Below are positions 1 through 8,187 of a DNA stretch of 64,000 nt, piece by piece; position 1 is the stretch's first letter, and every line of letters starts with the position of its first letter. Made by a program: the position numbers and the translations under genes. The notes under the pieces were generated by a model. The model did no database searches, was not told the DNA's origin, and saw only the letters and a program-made list of their open reading frames with translations. The stretch comes from Spirochaetales bacterium. GTDB lineage: Bacteria > Spirochaetota > Spirochaetia > DSM-2461. The stretch lies in the NCBI GenBank assembly GCA_028533045.1, contig JAQQAP010000019.1, forward strand, positions 1 through 64,000, read 5' to 3'.

Positions 1-45
1 TTTGAAAAAATCATCAATAATCGTGTATAATCCTACTATATTCAT
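1..45 (-). CDS. Start of a probable transposase (5' part only, runs off the left edge)
   Basis: An ATG at 45-43 on the minus strand is preceded by a good ribosome site (GGGAGGAAGT) and opens a frame of 15 codons that reaches the window edge, reading MNIVGLYTIIDDFFK. A short N-terminus ending in a D-D-F-x-K motif resembles the first residues of IS982/IS4-type transposases; that comparison is from memory and not aligned. A TATAAT-like box lies about 35 bases upstream (near 87-92). The next gene inward ends abruptly at 115, which fits an insertion sequence having landed there. The catalytic DDE residues would lie outside the window, so the family call is weak. Confidence 0.35.
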   Translation of the reverse strand, partial: MNIVGLYTIIDDFFK

Positions 46-114
46 ACTTCCTCCCATCGTATGTTTTTGTCCATAAACAAATTATACAATGAGAGGAAGT
101 TTTATAATAGTCCA

Positions 115-1122
115 TTAAAACTCGAATTTCGGCCTAAATAGATTGATGGTGTTCTTAAGGCGATTTACCTGTTCCTTGAGATGGTCGTTTCTCTGCTCCT
201 GGATTTGACTGTCTCCGGAGGATTGATCCCTTTCTACCTGAGCGTCCTTTACTCCCCGGCAGCCACAGGAGCGGCGACGGATAAAACGGGTTTCCACAAC
301 GGTTTTGGAACTAACTTTTTGTCCCGCCATAAGGGAATCAAGAACGTTGAGCGCTCTGTAACCAAGCTCCTGAGTCACTTCATCCATTGTACTGAGCGAA
401 GGGGCACTGAATTCTCCATCCGCGATTCCTTGAAAACCGACGACGGAAATATCATTGGGCACAGAGTATCCCATATTTCCCAGAAGGCCGATGATCCGAA
501 TTGCTGAATTGTCATTGACAGCAACCAGTGCATCAAAAAAGATCCCCTTTTCCGTTAAGAATTGAGCAAGCTGCTCCGAGTCCTCATCCCATACAAGGGT
601 TCCCTTGAATACATACTTTTCATCAAACTTTATCCCATTTCGCGCCAGTCCCATTTTATATCCCGCTTCCCTCTCGATGGAGGACCGATGACTTTCCTTT
701 CCTCGAAAAAGCAGGATTTTTTTTCTTCCGTGTACCTGAACCAGATGATCCACAATCCGGGCCATTCCTTCCAGATAATCGGGCTTTACTGTGGGATAAT
801 CCTTAAAAGGGGTTCCCAGACTAACGATGGGCACCCCGTGAAAGACTTCGCAGAAAGCGGAAAATTCCTCTTCGCTGACAAAGCGGGACATGGAGCTGAC
901 CGGAAGGATTACCCCGTCCACCGTCTCCGGATCAAAGGCGGAATAGATGGCGGTGCGCATATTGAGAGATTTGATCCCCGCTTTAATAGGGCCGCCGGTG
1001 TAGGCCAGGAGGGTTATATTGTTCTCTTTGGCATAACGGGACGCCCCAACAAGGATGTCCTTATGATAGGCTCCGATAAGGGAACTGGAAAATAGAATAA
1101 CTCTTTTTGAAATGGAACTCAC
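115..1122 (-). CDS. LacI/PBP1-like sensor protein, probably truncated
   Basis: The 335-residue product is a periplasmic-binding-protein type I fold of the kind that binds small ligands in LacI regulators, but it has no N-terminal DNA-binding helix-turn-helix and no signal peptide. It opens directly with the first strand (VILFSSSLIGAYHKDILVGA). Near residue 285 it carries RRRSCGC, a motif I associate with sensor halves of spirochaetal GGDEF or histidine-kinase proteins, followed by about 45 residues of charged coiled coil (KEQVNRLKNTINLF) that ends at once in a stop. In full-length relatives an output domain would follow the coil. The start is GTG at 1122 behind AAGGGAG; a plausible promoter is GTGCAA/GTATTA on the plus strand (1166-1171 and 1144-1149). 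A putative transposase begins 70 bases past its stop, so loss of an output domain by insertion is likely but unproven. Confidence 0.7.
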   Translation of the reverse strand: MSSISKRVILFSSSLIGAYHKDILVGASRYAKENNITLLAYTGGPIKAGIKSLNMRTAIYSAFDPETVDGVILPVSSMSRFVSEEEFSAFCEVFHGVPIVSLGTPFKDYPTVKPDYLEGMARIVDHLVQVHGRKKILLFRGKESHRSSIEREAGYKMGLARNGIKFDEKYVFKGTLVWDEDSEQLAQFLTEKGIFFDALVAVNDNSAIRIIGLLGNMGYSVPNDISVVGFQGIADGEFSAPSLSTMDEVTQELGYRALNVLDSLMAGQKVSSKTVVETRFIRRRSCGCRGVKDAQVERDQSSGDSQIQEQRNDHLKEQVNRLKNTINLFRPKFEF

Positions 1123-1199
1123 TTACATTCTCCCTTCAACTAAGTATTATCTATTTCTTGGGAAAGTGCAAAAGGCCTCAAAAATGAAGGGATTTTCTT

Positions 1200-2492
1200 T
1201 TAACCCAACATCTTTGAGAGGGAATCCTTTAACTTCTCCCAAATGGCAAGACGCCTGGCATCGTCATTTTCCAGCAGGGTGACGCGGAAACCGGGAAGAT
1301 CGGAGCAAAAACCGCTAAGAGGAACGGTACAGAGTCCGGCCCCGCCCAGGAGGTTATATACCAGCTGTTTGTCCCGGGGAGCTCCTTCCATAAAAGGCTT
1401 AAGATAGGCGGCAATTTCCGGCTTCATGGGAAGGGGGCGAAAATCGGCCACCCTGTCCTTATCCATTAGAACGGTAAGGTAAAAAGCTCCCTTGGGGAGG
1501 TTTACCTTTACTCCGGGGATGGTATTGAGTATATCCACCGCCTCCACAGCGCGCTTGCTGAACTTATCCGCCCGTCGGGCCAGGTGTTCCGGGTAACGGG
1601 GGTCGCCTATGACAAGGGGAATGGACATCTGGGGAAGACTGGTGGAACAGACTTCCAGACGTTTCGCATCTATGAGGGTTTTAATAAATCGGTCAAAGTT
1701 TTCGTCCCGCTGACGGTTGAAGATTTCTATCCAGCCGCAGCGGCCGCCGGGCCAGGGATACTCCTTGCTGATAGAGCGCATGGCTATTCCGGGAACCTCG
1801 CCGATGACTTCACTTAGGTGACAGGTTTCCGCACCGGGATAGACGATGCTGGCATAGGTTTCGTCGCTCAGAACAAAAAGGTCGTAACGGCGGGCGATGT
1901 CCACGATTTCAAGGAGAACTTCTTTGGGGTAGACGGCGCCGGTGGGATTGTCCGGATTGATGAGGAGAATGCCGGCAATGGCGTCGTTGTAGCGGACTTT
2001 GTTTTCCAGGTCTTCCAGGTCGGGCATCCAGTTATTGTCCGGATCCAATTTATAGGTAGTATGCTCGTAACCTGAATGGGCGGCTTCCGCGCTGGAAAGG
2101 GTGGAATAGGCCGGAGAGGGCCCTATGACCCGGGCTTCCCTTTTAAGGAAAGCAAAAAGGGTGGAAACCGCATCGCCCAGTCCGTTAAAGAATACCAGGT
2201 CGTCGCTGGTGATTTGACATCCCCCCCGACGGTTCACATGGTCTGCCAGGAAATCGCGGGTTTTGTAGTCCCCTTCGGTGGCGGTGTAGGCGTAACTTTT
2301 GCTTTGGGAGGCCAGATTGGTCACAATGTCGCGAATCCAGGGGGCCATTTCTTCCCCTTTCTGGATAGGATCGCCGATATTTTCATAGGTCATAGGAATG
2401 CCCATGGATTCAAGATGACGGGCTACCCCGACAATTTCACGGATTTCATAACGGAGCTGATCGGCCCCTTCCCATACAATATTACGTCTCAT
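1200..2492 (-). CDS. Class I/II pyridoxal-phosphate aminotransferase
   Basis: This 430-residue cytosolic enzyme should transfer an amino group between an amino acid and a 2-oxo acid using pyridoxal phosphate. Fold-type I motifs are visible in order: NPDNPTG around residues 179-185, the D-E-T-Y stretch at 210-213 that contacts the cofactor ring and phosphate, and the Schiff-base lysine K243 in SISKEYPWPGG, followed by the conserved R/G-rich GRCGW. The long N-terminal segment before the first motif, with IGDPIQKG, is typical of alanine- or aspartate-type subfamily members, but the substrate cannot be told. The ATG at 2492 has no Shine-Dalgarno; a promoter ends 6 bases upstream, inside the 3' end of the adjacent MATE gene, so it may be transcribed separately as a leaderless message. 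Confidence 0.85.
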   Translation of the reverse strand: MRRNIVWEGADQLRYEIREIVGVARHLESMGIPMTYENIGDPIQKGEEMAPWIRDIVTNLASQSKSYAYTATEGDYKTRDFLADHVNRRGGCQITSDDLVFFNGLGDAVSTLFAFLKREARVIGPSPAYSTLSSAEAAHSGYEHTTYKLDPDNNWMPDLEDLENKVRYNDAIAGILLINPDNPTGAVYPKEVLLEIVDIARRYDLFVLSDETYASIVYPGAETCHLSEVIGEVPGIAMRSISKEYPWPGGRCGWIEIFNRQRDENFDRFIKTLIDAKRLEVCSTSLPQMSIPLVIGDPRYPEHLARRADKFSKRAVEAVDILNTIPGVKVNLPKGAFYLTVLMDKDRVADFRPLPMKPEIAAYLKPFMEGAPRDKQLVYNLLGGAGLCTVPLSGFCSDLPGFRVTLLENDDARRLAIWEKLKDSLSKMLG

Positions 2493-2498
2493 GGGGCC

Positions 2499-2528
2499 AT
2501 ATTACTCCGTTGCGGGGAGGGGGGTCAA
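2499..2528 (-). promoter_or_regulatory. Promoter ending 6 bases before the aminotransferase ATG
   Basis: On the minus strand TTGACC (2528-2523) and TAATAT (2504-2499) are separated by 18 bases; six bases (GGCCCC) then lead into the ATG at 2492. There is no purine-rich ribosome site, so a transcript started here would be leaderless or nearly so. Confidence 0.55.
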
Positions 2529-3908
2529 GGAATCAATTGTGTCAGCTTTGCCTTCATTACCCAAAAGGGGCGGCACTTTTATGGCAAAGTAGACCACCGC
2601 AAAAACCAGGGTAAGTGAATTGGAGATAAACATGGTGTACCACACACCGTACTCTTCCAGGGAGGGGAGAAAATAACGAAAGAGAAGAATCCCGGGGATA
2701 CGAATCCCCCAAAGGCGGACCATATTGGATATGAGCGTAAAGGAGGTACGTTGAAAGCTGTTAAAAATAGCCTGGAGGGTGTGAAAAATGGCCCAGGCGA
2801 TAACGGTCCACCCCGCAATTCCCACATAATTCAGCACGTGCCTATAGGTAAGAGCGTCCCCTTTGGTGAGAAATCGCCCCAAAGGAAACTTAATAGCCTG
2901 GAGAACGAAGGCGGCCAAAACACCAAAGACAACGGAAAAAACAATCCCCCGCCGAATGGCTTCACGCACCCGGGCCATAGCGCGCTTCCCCCAGTTCTGG
3001 GCGATAAGAGGCACCAGAGCCTGCCCTATCTCCTTGGAAGGGAAGAACATGAGCGAGTTGATTCGATTCCCAATGGCAAAGGCGGCCACCACCTGATATC
3101 CGTAGGGCACAATTATCATATTAATGAGCAGGTTTCCAAAGTGAAGACTGGCCTGGGAGAAAGAGAGGGGTAAACCGACTTTAAAAAGCCTTATCCAGAT
3201 TTTCCTCTTGCTGAATTCGGAAGAACTACTCCACTTGATCTCAAAGTCCTGATGACTTTTATGAAAAAGGGTAACCACCACCAGGGCCTGAATAATTCGG
3301 GTAAGCACCGAAGCGTAGGCCAGACCGTCAATTCCCAATTTAAAGACAAAGAGAGCCAGAGTATTCAAAAGAGTATTTCCCACAACCCCCAAAAGGGTTA
3401 TGCGAGAGGTGATATTCATCTTCCCCTGTGACTTAAAGAGAGCCATGTAGAGCCGATTAGCCAGGGAGAAGGGAACGGAAAAGAAGAGGATTTGCGTATA
3501 AATCAGAGCCTGGGCATGAAGCTCGCCGTCAATCCCCAAAAGGGTGAGAAGAAAGGGGGTAACAAAAATTCCCGTTACAGAGAAGAAAAGGGCCAGGTAG
3601 AGCACAATCAGCCTTAACTGGGTCGCATAGGCGCAGGCCTCATCCTTTTTATCCTGACCGATGAGCTTAGCGATAATGCTGACTCCGCCCCGGGAAAGCC
3701 CTGTGGCCAGGGCCTGAAGCATAACGAAAATGGGGGTAACGAAGGCAATGGACGCCACCTGCACCCCGCCCAGACGGGAGGCAAAAAACATGTCGATAAA
3801 CATGTAGGAGGTGGAGAGCAGGCCTGCCAGCATGACCGGGATGGTCTGCTTGTAAATGAGTCGTTGTACCGGTTCGTTTAAAAGATCTGCCTGTGATTTC
3901 TGTCTCAT
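2502..3908 (-). CDS. MATE-family multidrug/metabolite exporter (copy 1)
   Basis: The 468-residue product is a 12-helix inner-membrane antiporter of the MATE/DinF type, exporting cationic or aromatic compounds in exchange for Na+ or H+. The two halves are evident: the first begins with NEPVQRLIYKQTIPVMLAGLLSTSYMFIDMFFASRLGG, and the second repeats the pattern near residue 235 (LFKVGLPLSFSQASLHFGNLLINM). Length matches the family. It is clearly paralogous to the next gene upstream (3956-5368), sharing most motifs in the same order, so the two arose by tandem duplication. The ATG at 3908 lacks a Shine-Dalgarno and a TATTAT box lies five bases upstream. Substrate is unknown. Confidence 0.88.
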   Translation of the reverse strand: MRQKSQADLLNEPVQRLIYKQTIPVMLAGLLSTSYMFIDMFFASRLGGVQVASIAFVTPIFVMLQALATGLSRGGVSIIAKLIGQDKKDEACAYATQLRLIVLYLALFFSVTGIFVTPFLLTLLGIDGELHAQALIYTQILFFSVPFSLANRLYMALFKSQGKMNITSRITLLGVVGNTLLNTLALFVFKLGIDGLAYASVLTRIIQALVVVTLFHKSHQDFEIKWSSSSEFSKRKIWIRLFKVGLPLSFSQASLHFGNLLINMIIVPYGYQVVAAFAIGNRINSLMFFPSKEIGQALVPLIAQNWGKRAMARVREAIRRGIVFSVVFGVLAAFVLQAIKFPLGRFLTKGDALTYRHVLNYVGIAGWTVIAWAIFHTLQAIFNSFQRTSFTLISNMVRLWGIRIPGILLFRYFLPSLEEYGVWYTMFISNSLTLVFAVVYFAIKVPPLLGNEGKADTIDSLTPLPATE

Positions 3909-3955
3909 GGGAAATAATACTAAATCACTTTTTATGAAAAGGACAGCTTTTTTTC

Positions 3956-5368
3956 CTATGTTGTAGCCGGAACGGGCCTGCCCCGCTTATCTTCTCTCTG
4001 GAGAAGAGGCGGTACTTTCATAGCAAAATACACAACCGCAAAGATGAGGGTGAGCACATTGGAGATAAACATGGTATACCACACACCGTATTCGGCCAGG
4101 GAGGGAAAAAAATACTGGCAGAGAATGATGCCGGGAATGCGTATTCCCCAGAGACGGAAGATGTTGATAATGAGAGAGAAAGAGGTTCGCTGGAAGCTGG
4201 TAAAGATCCCCTGGAGGGTGTGGAAGAGACACCAGGCGATAACGGTCCACCCCACCAGGCCCACATAATCCAGAACGTGGCTATAGGTCTCCAGGTCCCC
4301 CTTGGTTAAGAATCGGCCCAGAGGATACTTAATCATTTGAATGATCACCCCCCCGGCGATTCCCATAAACAGGGAGAAAATCAACCCGCCCCGTATGGCT
4401 TCCCGCACCCGGTCCATGGCCCCCTTGCCCCAGTTCTGGGCGATGAGGGGAATCAGCCCCTGGCCCAGCTCTTTGGAAGGGAAGAAGAGAAGGGAGTGAA
4501 TACGGTTTCCAATGGCAAAGGCCGCTACCGCCTGGTAACCGTATTTTACGATGAACATATTCAGAACAAGGAAGCCGAATTGTCCGCTGGCCTGGGTAAT
4601 GGAGAGGGGAAGGCCGACTTTAAGCAGATGAAGCCAGAGAGCCTTCACGTCGGTGGAATCTGCCACGGTCCATCCTATCCGGAAGTCCTGCTCCCCCCGG
4701 TTATAAACAATGATGATGACCAGAGCCTGGAGGGCCTTGGTCGCCAGAGTACCGTAGGCCAGTCCGTCGATCCCCAATTTCAAGACATAGATACAAAAAG
4801 CGTTAAGGACAACATTGGACACAACCCCAAAGATAGAGATGCGCGAGGCGATTTCCATTTTCCCTTGGGATTTAAAAAGGGTCATATAGAGGGAGAGGGC
4901 CAGAGTAAAGGGAATGGAAAAAAAGCGGATCCGACCATAGATGAGGGCTTGGTCATAGAGTTCGTCGGAAATGCGGATGAGTTTGAGAATTTGGGGCGTA
5001 AAGAGTATCCCCATGAGAGAAAAGACCGTGGCCAGAGTAAAAATCACTAGGCGGAGCTGGGTGGCATAGTCGGCGGCCAGGTCCTTTTTCCCCTGCCCCA
5101 GAAGCTTGGCGATAATGCTGATGCCCCCCCGGGAAACTCCCATAGCCAGAGCGCTAAGCATAATAAAAAGAGGCGTGATAAAAGCAATAGACGCCACCTG
5201 CACCACACCCAGCCGGGAAGCAAAAATCATATCGATAAAACCGTAAGAGGTAGTAAGCAAACCGGCGAGCATCACCGGAACGGTCACTTTGAAGATGAGA
5301 GGTCTTACGGGGTCTTTAAGAAGATCGGCTTTTACTTTCCCTTTCATCCTATCCATGATACCCCCCAT
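3956..5368 (-). CDS. MATE-family multidrug/metabolite exporter (copy 2)
   Basis: A second MATE antiporter of 470 residues, closely matching copy 1 throughout, for example KDPVRPLIFKVTVPVMLAGLLTTSYGFIDM at the N-terminus and LKVGLPLSITQASGQFG at the start of the second half. Twelve hydrophobic segments are visible. Three in-frame ATGs compete for the start: 5368, 5356 and 5347. The one at 5356 has a run of six G four bases upstream and may be the true start; 5368 is kept as the longest. The gene is divergent from the haemolysin-III gene with a 101-base spacer holding an inverted repeat. A tandem pair of near-identical exporters suggests either dosage or different substrates; nothing in the sequence decides this. 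Confidence 0.88.
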   Translation of the reverse strand: MGGIMDRMKGKVKADLLKDPVRPLIFKVTVPVMLAGLLTTSYGFIDMIFASRLGVVQVASIAFITPLFIMLSALAMGVSRGGISIIAKLLGQGKKDLAADYATQLRLVIFTLATVFSLMGILFTPQILKLIRISDELYDQALIYGRIRFFSIPFTLALSLYMTLFKSQGKMEIASRISIFGVVSNVVLNAFCIYVLKLGIDGLAYGTLATKALQALVIIIVYNRGEQDFRIGWTVADSTDVKALWLHLLKVGLPLSITQASGQFGFLVLNMFIVKYGYQAVAAFAIGNRIHSLLFFPSKELGQGLIPLIAQNWGKGAMDRVREAIRGGLIFSLFMGIAGGVIIQMIKYPLGRFLTKGDLETYSHVLDYVGLVGWTVIAWCLFHTLQGIFTSFQRTSFSLIINIFRLWGIRIPGIILCQYFFPSLAEYGVWYTMFISNVLTLIFAVVYFAMKVPPLLQREDKRGRPVPATT

Positions 5369-5404
5369 TGTGGGGATTTACAAGAAAAAGACACTTAGTG
5401 TACT

Positions 5405-5427
5405 TAGGCCCCCGTAATTAGGGCCTA
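5405..5427. promoter_or_regulatory. Inverted repeat between divergent MATE and haemolysin-III genes
   Basis: TAGGCCC (5405-5411) and GGGCCTA (5421-5427) form perfect 7-base arms around a 9-base spacer, midway in the divergent intergenic region. Its position suits a shared operator; no T-run follows, so it is not an obvious terminator. Confidence 0.35.
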
Positions 5428-5469
5428 TTAGTCATAGTAATTGGTTTGTAAAAAAGTTATAGTGGTGAT

Positions 5470-6105
5470 ATGCAAGATGTCCATACAACTGAAGAAAAGC
5501 TAAATGCCTTTACCCATAACGTGGGAGCCGGGATGAGTATCGCCGGAATGATCTTTCTCCTCTATTTGACCGGCCAGCGGGGCGGCACGGGAATTCACTA
5601 CGTCTCCTTTTCCCTTTACGGGGCCTTCCAGATACTCCTTTACCTCTCCTCCGGGCTTACCCACTCTTTTACGGACAAGCCAAAGATACACGAAGTTCTC
5701 CGGGTTCTTGACCAGGCCTCGGTTTACCTCCTCATAGCGGGAACCTATACCCCCATTGCCCTGGTAACCCTGGGCGGCGCCTGGGGCTGGACCATTTTTG
5801 GGATTATCTGGGCCATGGCGATTTCCGGAATTATCGTTAAGCTGATTTTAGGTCCCAGGAAACACATTATTTCCGACCTTTTCTATGTTCCCATGGGCTG
5901 GACGATCGTTATAGCCATCAAACCCCTTTTGGAAGTGGCCCCCCGGGGGCTTCTCATGTGGGTTTTGATCGGCGGACTCTGTTACACGGTGGGGGTTATC
6001 TTTTACGTAATGAAAAAAATGCCCTTCAGCCACGTGCTCTGGCACCTTTTTGTCCTGGGCGGAAGCATCTCCTTCTTCCTGGGATTTGCCAAGTTCCTCA
6101 TTTAA
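5470..6105 (+). CDS. Haemolysin III / PAQR-family membrane protein
   Basis: The 211-residue product has seven predicted membrane segments and the PAQR/haemolysin-III signature: SSGLTHSF after helix 2, DQASVYLLIAGTYTP at helix 3, and HVLWHLFVLGGS in the last helix. The first His and the last two (H-x3-H) are the expected zinc ligands; the third-helix motif usually reads D-H, here D-Q, a small departure. Bacterial members have been linked to membrane fluidity control and possible ceramidase-like hydrolysis, not to proven haemolysis. A TATAGT box at 5458-5463 ends six bases before the ATG, with only GGTGAT as a possible weak ribosome site. It is followed by tetR 59 bases downstream on the same strand. 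Confidence 0.88.
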   Translation: MQDVHTTEEKLNAFTHNVGAGMSIAGMIFLLYLTGQRGGTGIHYVSFSLYGAFQILLYLSSGLTHSFTDKPKIHEVLRVLDQASVYLLIAGTYTPIALVTLGGAWGWTIFGIIWAMAISGIIVKLILGPRKHIISDLFYVPMGWTIVIAIKPLLEVAPRGLLMWVLIGGLCYTVGVIFYVMKKMPFSHVLWHLFVLGGSISFFLGFAKFLI

Positions 6106-6128
6106 TAGCAACTTTCCCTAGAGAGGCC

Positions 6129-6157
6129 TTGATTTTAGCCGAATGATCATTTACTTT
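6129..6157 (+). promoter_or_regulatory. tetR promoter with palindromic operator in its spacer
   Basis: TTGATT (6129-6134), 17 bases, TACTTT (6152-6157), then seven bases to the ATG at 6165. The spacer holds the perfect 10-base palindrome AATGATCATT (6142-6151), a good place for self-repression by the TetR protein. No Shine-Dalgarno is present. Confidence 0.55.
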
Positions 6158-6164
6158 AAAAGTA

Positions 6165-6737
6165 ATGAGACAGAAGGATGAGAATAAAAGAGAGGCCATC
6201 TACCAAAGCGCTCTGGAATTAATTACCACCGAAGGCCTGACCGGGGCTTCCATGGCAAAAATTGCGAAAAAAGCCCATGTCTCCCCTGCTACCATCTACA
6301 TCTACTTTGAAAATAAAGAGGATATGCTGAATAAGCTCTACCTGATGATCAAGGGTGAACTGAGCGATTATATTTTCAGAGACTATCATAATGATTTGTC
6401 CATAACGGAAGGAATGAAGCTCTATATGAAGAGCCTCTTCCACTTTATGGTCTCCCATCCTTTCCACCTCTCCTTCCATGAACAGTTTTACAACTCCCCT
6501 GTCATTAAGCAAGAGGTCAAAGAGGAAGCTATGGCCGGTTACACTCCCCTTTTTAACCTGTACGAGCAGAGTTACCGGGAAGGGTTGGTTAAGATTCCCC
6601 TCCTGGAGCTGGCGGGAGTCTACCTCACCTCTCCCATAATGGACCTGGCCAAACTGCATAGAAGCGGGGCTATAGAAGTAAATGAGGAAGTTCTGAACGA
6701 AGCGCTAGAGATGTCCCTGCGGGCGATAATGGGCTAA
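6165..6737 (+). CDS. TetR/AcrR-family transcriptional regulator
   Basis: This 190-residue DNA-binding repressor has the TetR helix-turn-helix near residues 25-50 (GASMAKIAKKAHVSPATIYIYFENKEDML), with the diagnostic TIYxYF, followed by an all-helical ligand and dimerisation domain. It precedes the aldo/keto reductase gene by 63 bases, on the same strand. Inverted AATGA half-sites appear both in its own promoter (6142-6151) and upstream of the reductase (6757-6772), so autoregulation plus control of that neighbour is a reasonable inference. The ligand is unknown. Its start lacks a Shine-Dalgarno; the ATG lies seven bases after a -10 box. Confidence 0.9.
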   Translation: MRQKDENKREAIYQSALELITTEGLTGASMAKIAKKAHVSPATIYIYFENKEDMLNKLYLMIKGELSDYIFRDYHNDLSITEGMKLYMKSLFHFMVSHPFHLSFHEQFYNSPVIKQEVKEEAMAGYTPLFNLYEQSYREGLVKIPLLELAGVYLTSPIMDLAKLHRSGAIEVNEEVLNEALEMSLRAIMG

Positions 6738-6756
6738 TTTATTTTACGAATTTAAC

Positions 6757-6772
6757 TGAATGATTATTCATT
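6757..6772. promoter_or_regulatory. Probable TetR operator upstream of the aldo/keto reductase
   Basis: TGAATGATTATTCATT contains AATGA and TCATT arms separated by four bases, the same half-site as the palindrome in the tetR promoter. It sits about 30 bases before the reductase ATG, next to an AT-rich region (TTATTATAAA) that could be the -10. Confidence 0.5.
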
Positions 6773-6800
6773 TTGTTATTATAAATGGAGGAAGCAAGAT

Positions 6801-8030
6801 ATGAAATATCAGACAATGCCAAAAACAAAGGACGACCTATCCCTGCTGGGATTCGGCTGTATGAGACTGCCCTCTTCGGGAACGAGAGTTAAAGAGGACG
6901 AGGCGATTAAACAGATTCGTTATGCCGTGGACAAAGGAATCAACTACTTTGATACGGCCTGGCCCTACCATAACGGCGCCAGCGAAGTGATTCTGGGCAA
7001 GGCTTTGAAGGAGGGCTACCGGGAGAAGGTTAAGATTGCCGACAAACTGCCCCACTGGCTCTGCAAAAGCCGGGAGGATATGGACGACTACCTGGACGAG
7101 CAGCTCAAACGGCTCGATGTGGAGGCAATTGATTACTACCTGATTCACATGATCGACGGGTCTTCCTGGGAACGGGCCAAAGAACTGGGTGTTATAGACT
7201 TCATGAATAAAGCGAAGAGTTCCGGTAAGGTCATTAACCTTGGGTTCTCCTTCCACGGGGCGGGAAAGGATTTTAACCCCATCATAGACGATTACGACTG
7301 GGCCTTTTGCCAGATCCAGTACAATATTCTGGACGAAACGGCCCAAGCCGGGATAGACGGGCTGAATTATGCCTGGTCCAAGGGGATTGGGGTGGTGATT
7401 ATGGAGCCTTTGCGGGGCGGAGTTCTGGCGAATAAGCTTCCCAAAGAGGTGGAAGGGGTCTACCGGAAGGCGGATAAGAACCGGAGTAATGTGGACTGGG
7501 CCCTCCGCTGGATATGGAACCACCCGGGAGTTATTACCATTCTCTCCGGCATGAACACCATTGAGATGATTGACGAAAACATGGCTATTGCAGACTCTTC
7601 CGGCTGGGAAACCATGGGCGAAGAGGAACTGGCCACGGTAAAGGCGGCGGCGGACAAGTTTCGCAGCCTCCAAAAGGTGCCCTGTACGGCCTGTCAGTAC
7701 TGTATGCCCTGCCCCCGGGGGGTAAATATTCCCATGGCCTTTAGTTTTTACAACGACAAGTATCTCTTTAAAACCGGCCTCTGGAGCCGGGCGATGTACC
7801 TGCTCCAGTTAAGCGGCCAGGTTACGGAAGGACGGAAACCGGAACTGGCCAGCCAGTGTGTGGACTGCGGCCTCTGCATGAAGCACTGCCCCCAGCATAT
7901 CCAAATACCGACGGAGCTAAAAAAGGTGGAGAAGGAGTACGAAGGGCTGTTTACCAAGCCTATACTTGGACTATTTAAGCTGGGATTTAATCAGTCTAAA
8001 AAGAAGAAAAAGAAGAAAAAGAAAGACTAA
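6801..8030 (+). CDS. Aldo/keto reductase with C-terminal 4Fe-4S ferredoxin domain
   Basis: The 409-residue enzyme has an AKR barrel (residues about 10-290: LGFGCMRLPS, the D-T-A-W-P-Y segment carrying catalytic Asp/Tyr, and DYYLIHMIDG with the catalytic His), followed by a dicluster region with CTACQYCMPCPRG and CVDCGLCMKHCP. These fusions are common in anaerobes and are thought to use ferredoxin or NAD(P)H to reduce carbonyls, but no substrate is established here. ATG at 6801 follows a strong GGAGG. An odd feature is the C-terminus: nine consecutive lysines then Asp, encoded by an A/G-only tract. Likely regulated by the TetR protein next door. Confidence 0.9.
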   Translation: MKYQTMPKTKDDLSLLGFGCMRLPSSGTRVKEDEAIKQIRYAVDKGINYFDTAWPYHNGASEVILGKALKEGYREKVKIADKLPHWLCKSREDMDDYLDEQLKRLDVEAIDYYLIHMIDGSSWERAKELGVIDFMNKAKSSGKVINLGFSFHGAGKDFNPIIDDYDWAFCQIQYNILDETAQAGIDGLNYAWSKGIGVVIMEPLRGGVLANKLPKEVEGVYRKADKNRSNVDWALRWIWNHPGVITILSGMNTIEMIDENMAIADSSGWETMGEEELATVKAAADKFRSLQKVPCTACQYCMPCPRGVNIPMAFSFYNDKYLFKTGLWSRAMYLLQLSGQVTEGRKPELASQCVDCGLCMKHCPQHIQIPTELKKVEKEYEGLFTKPILGLFKLGFNQSKKKKKKKKKD

Positions 8031-8040
8031 AGAGCAGGTA

Positions 8041-8180
8041 GTTTTTTGCGGAAGGGACGGGAGGGGAGCCGCAGGCTGACCCCGCAGACGGGGCGGCGAA
8101 GCCGTTCTGGTGAGGAGGCCGGAGCGAAGAGCGGAGCCCCGGACGGCCCGGTTCCGGCCGGAGGCCGGAAGCCGCCCTGA
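8041..8180. repeat. GC-rich structured spacer with several hairpins
   Basis: This spacer is strikingly GC-rich. It holds CCCCG-CAGA-CGGGG (about 8078-8091) and the perfect 8-base stem TTCCGGCC/GGCCGGAA with a three-base loop (8152-8170), plus repeated GGAGC and CGGAGC words. It lies between convergent genes, so it may terminate both, though it lacks a T-run; an interspersed palindromic repeat family is an alternative. Confidence 0.35.
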
Positions 8181-8187
8181 ATAGTTA

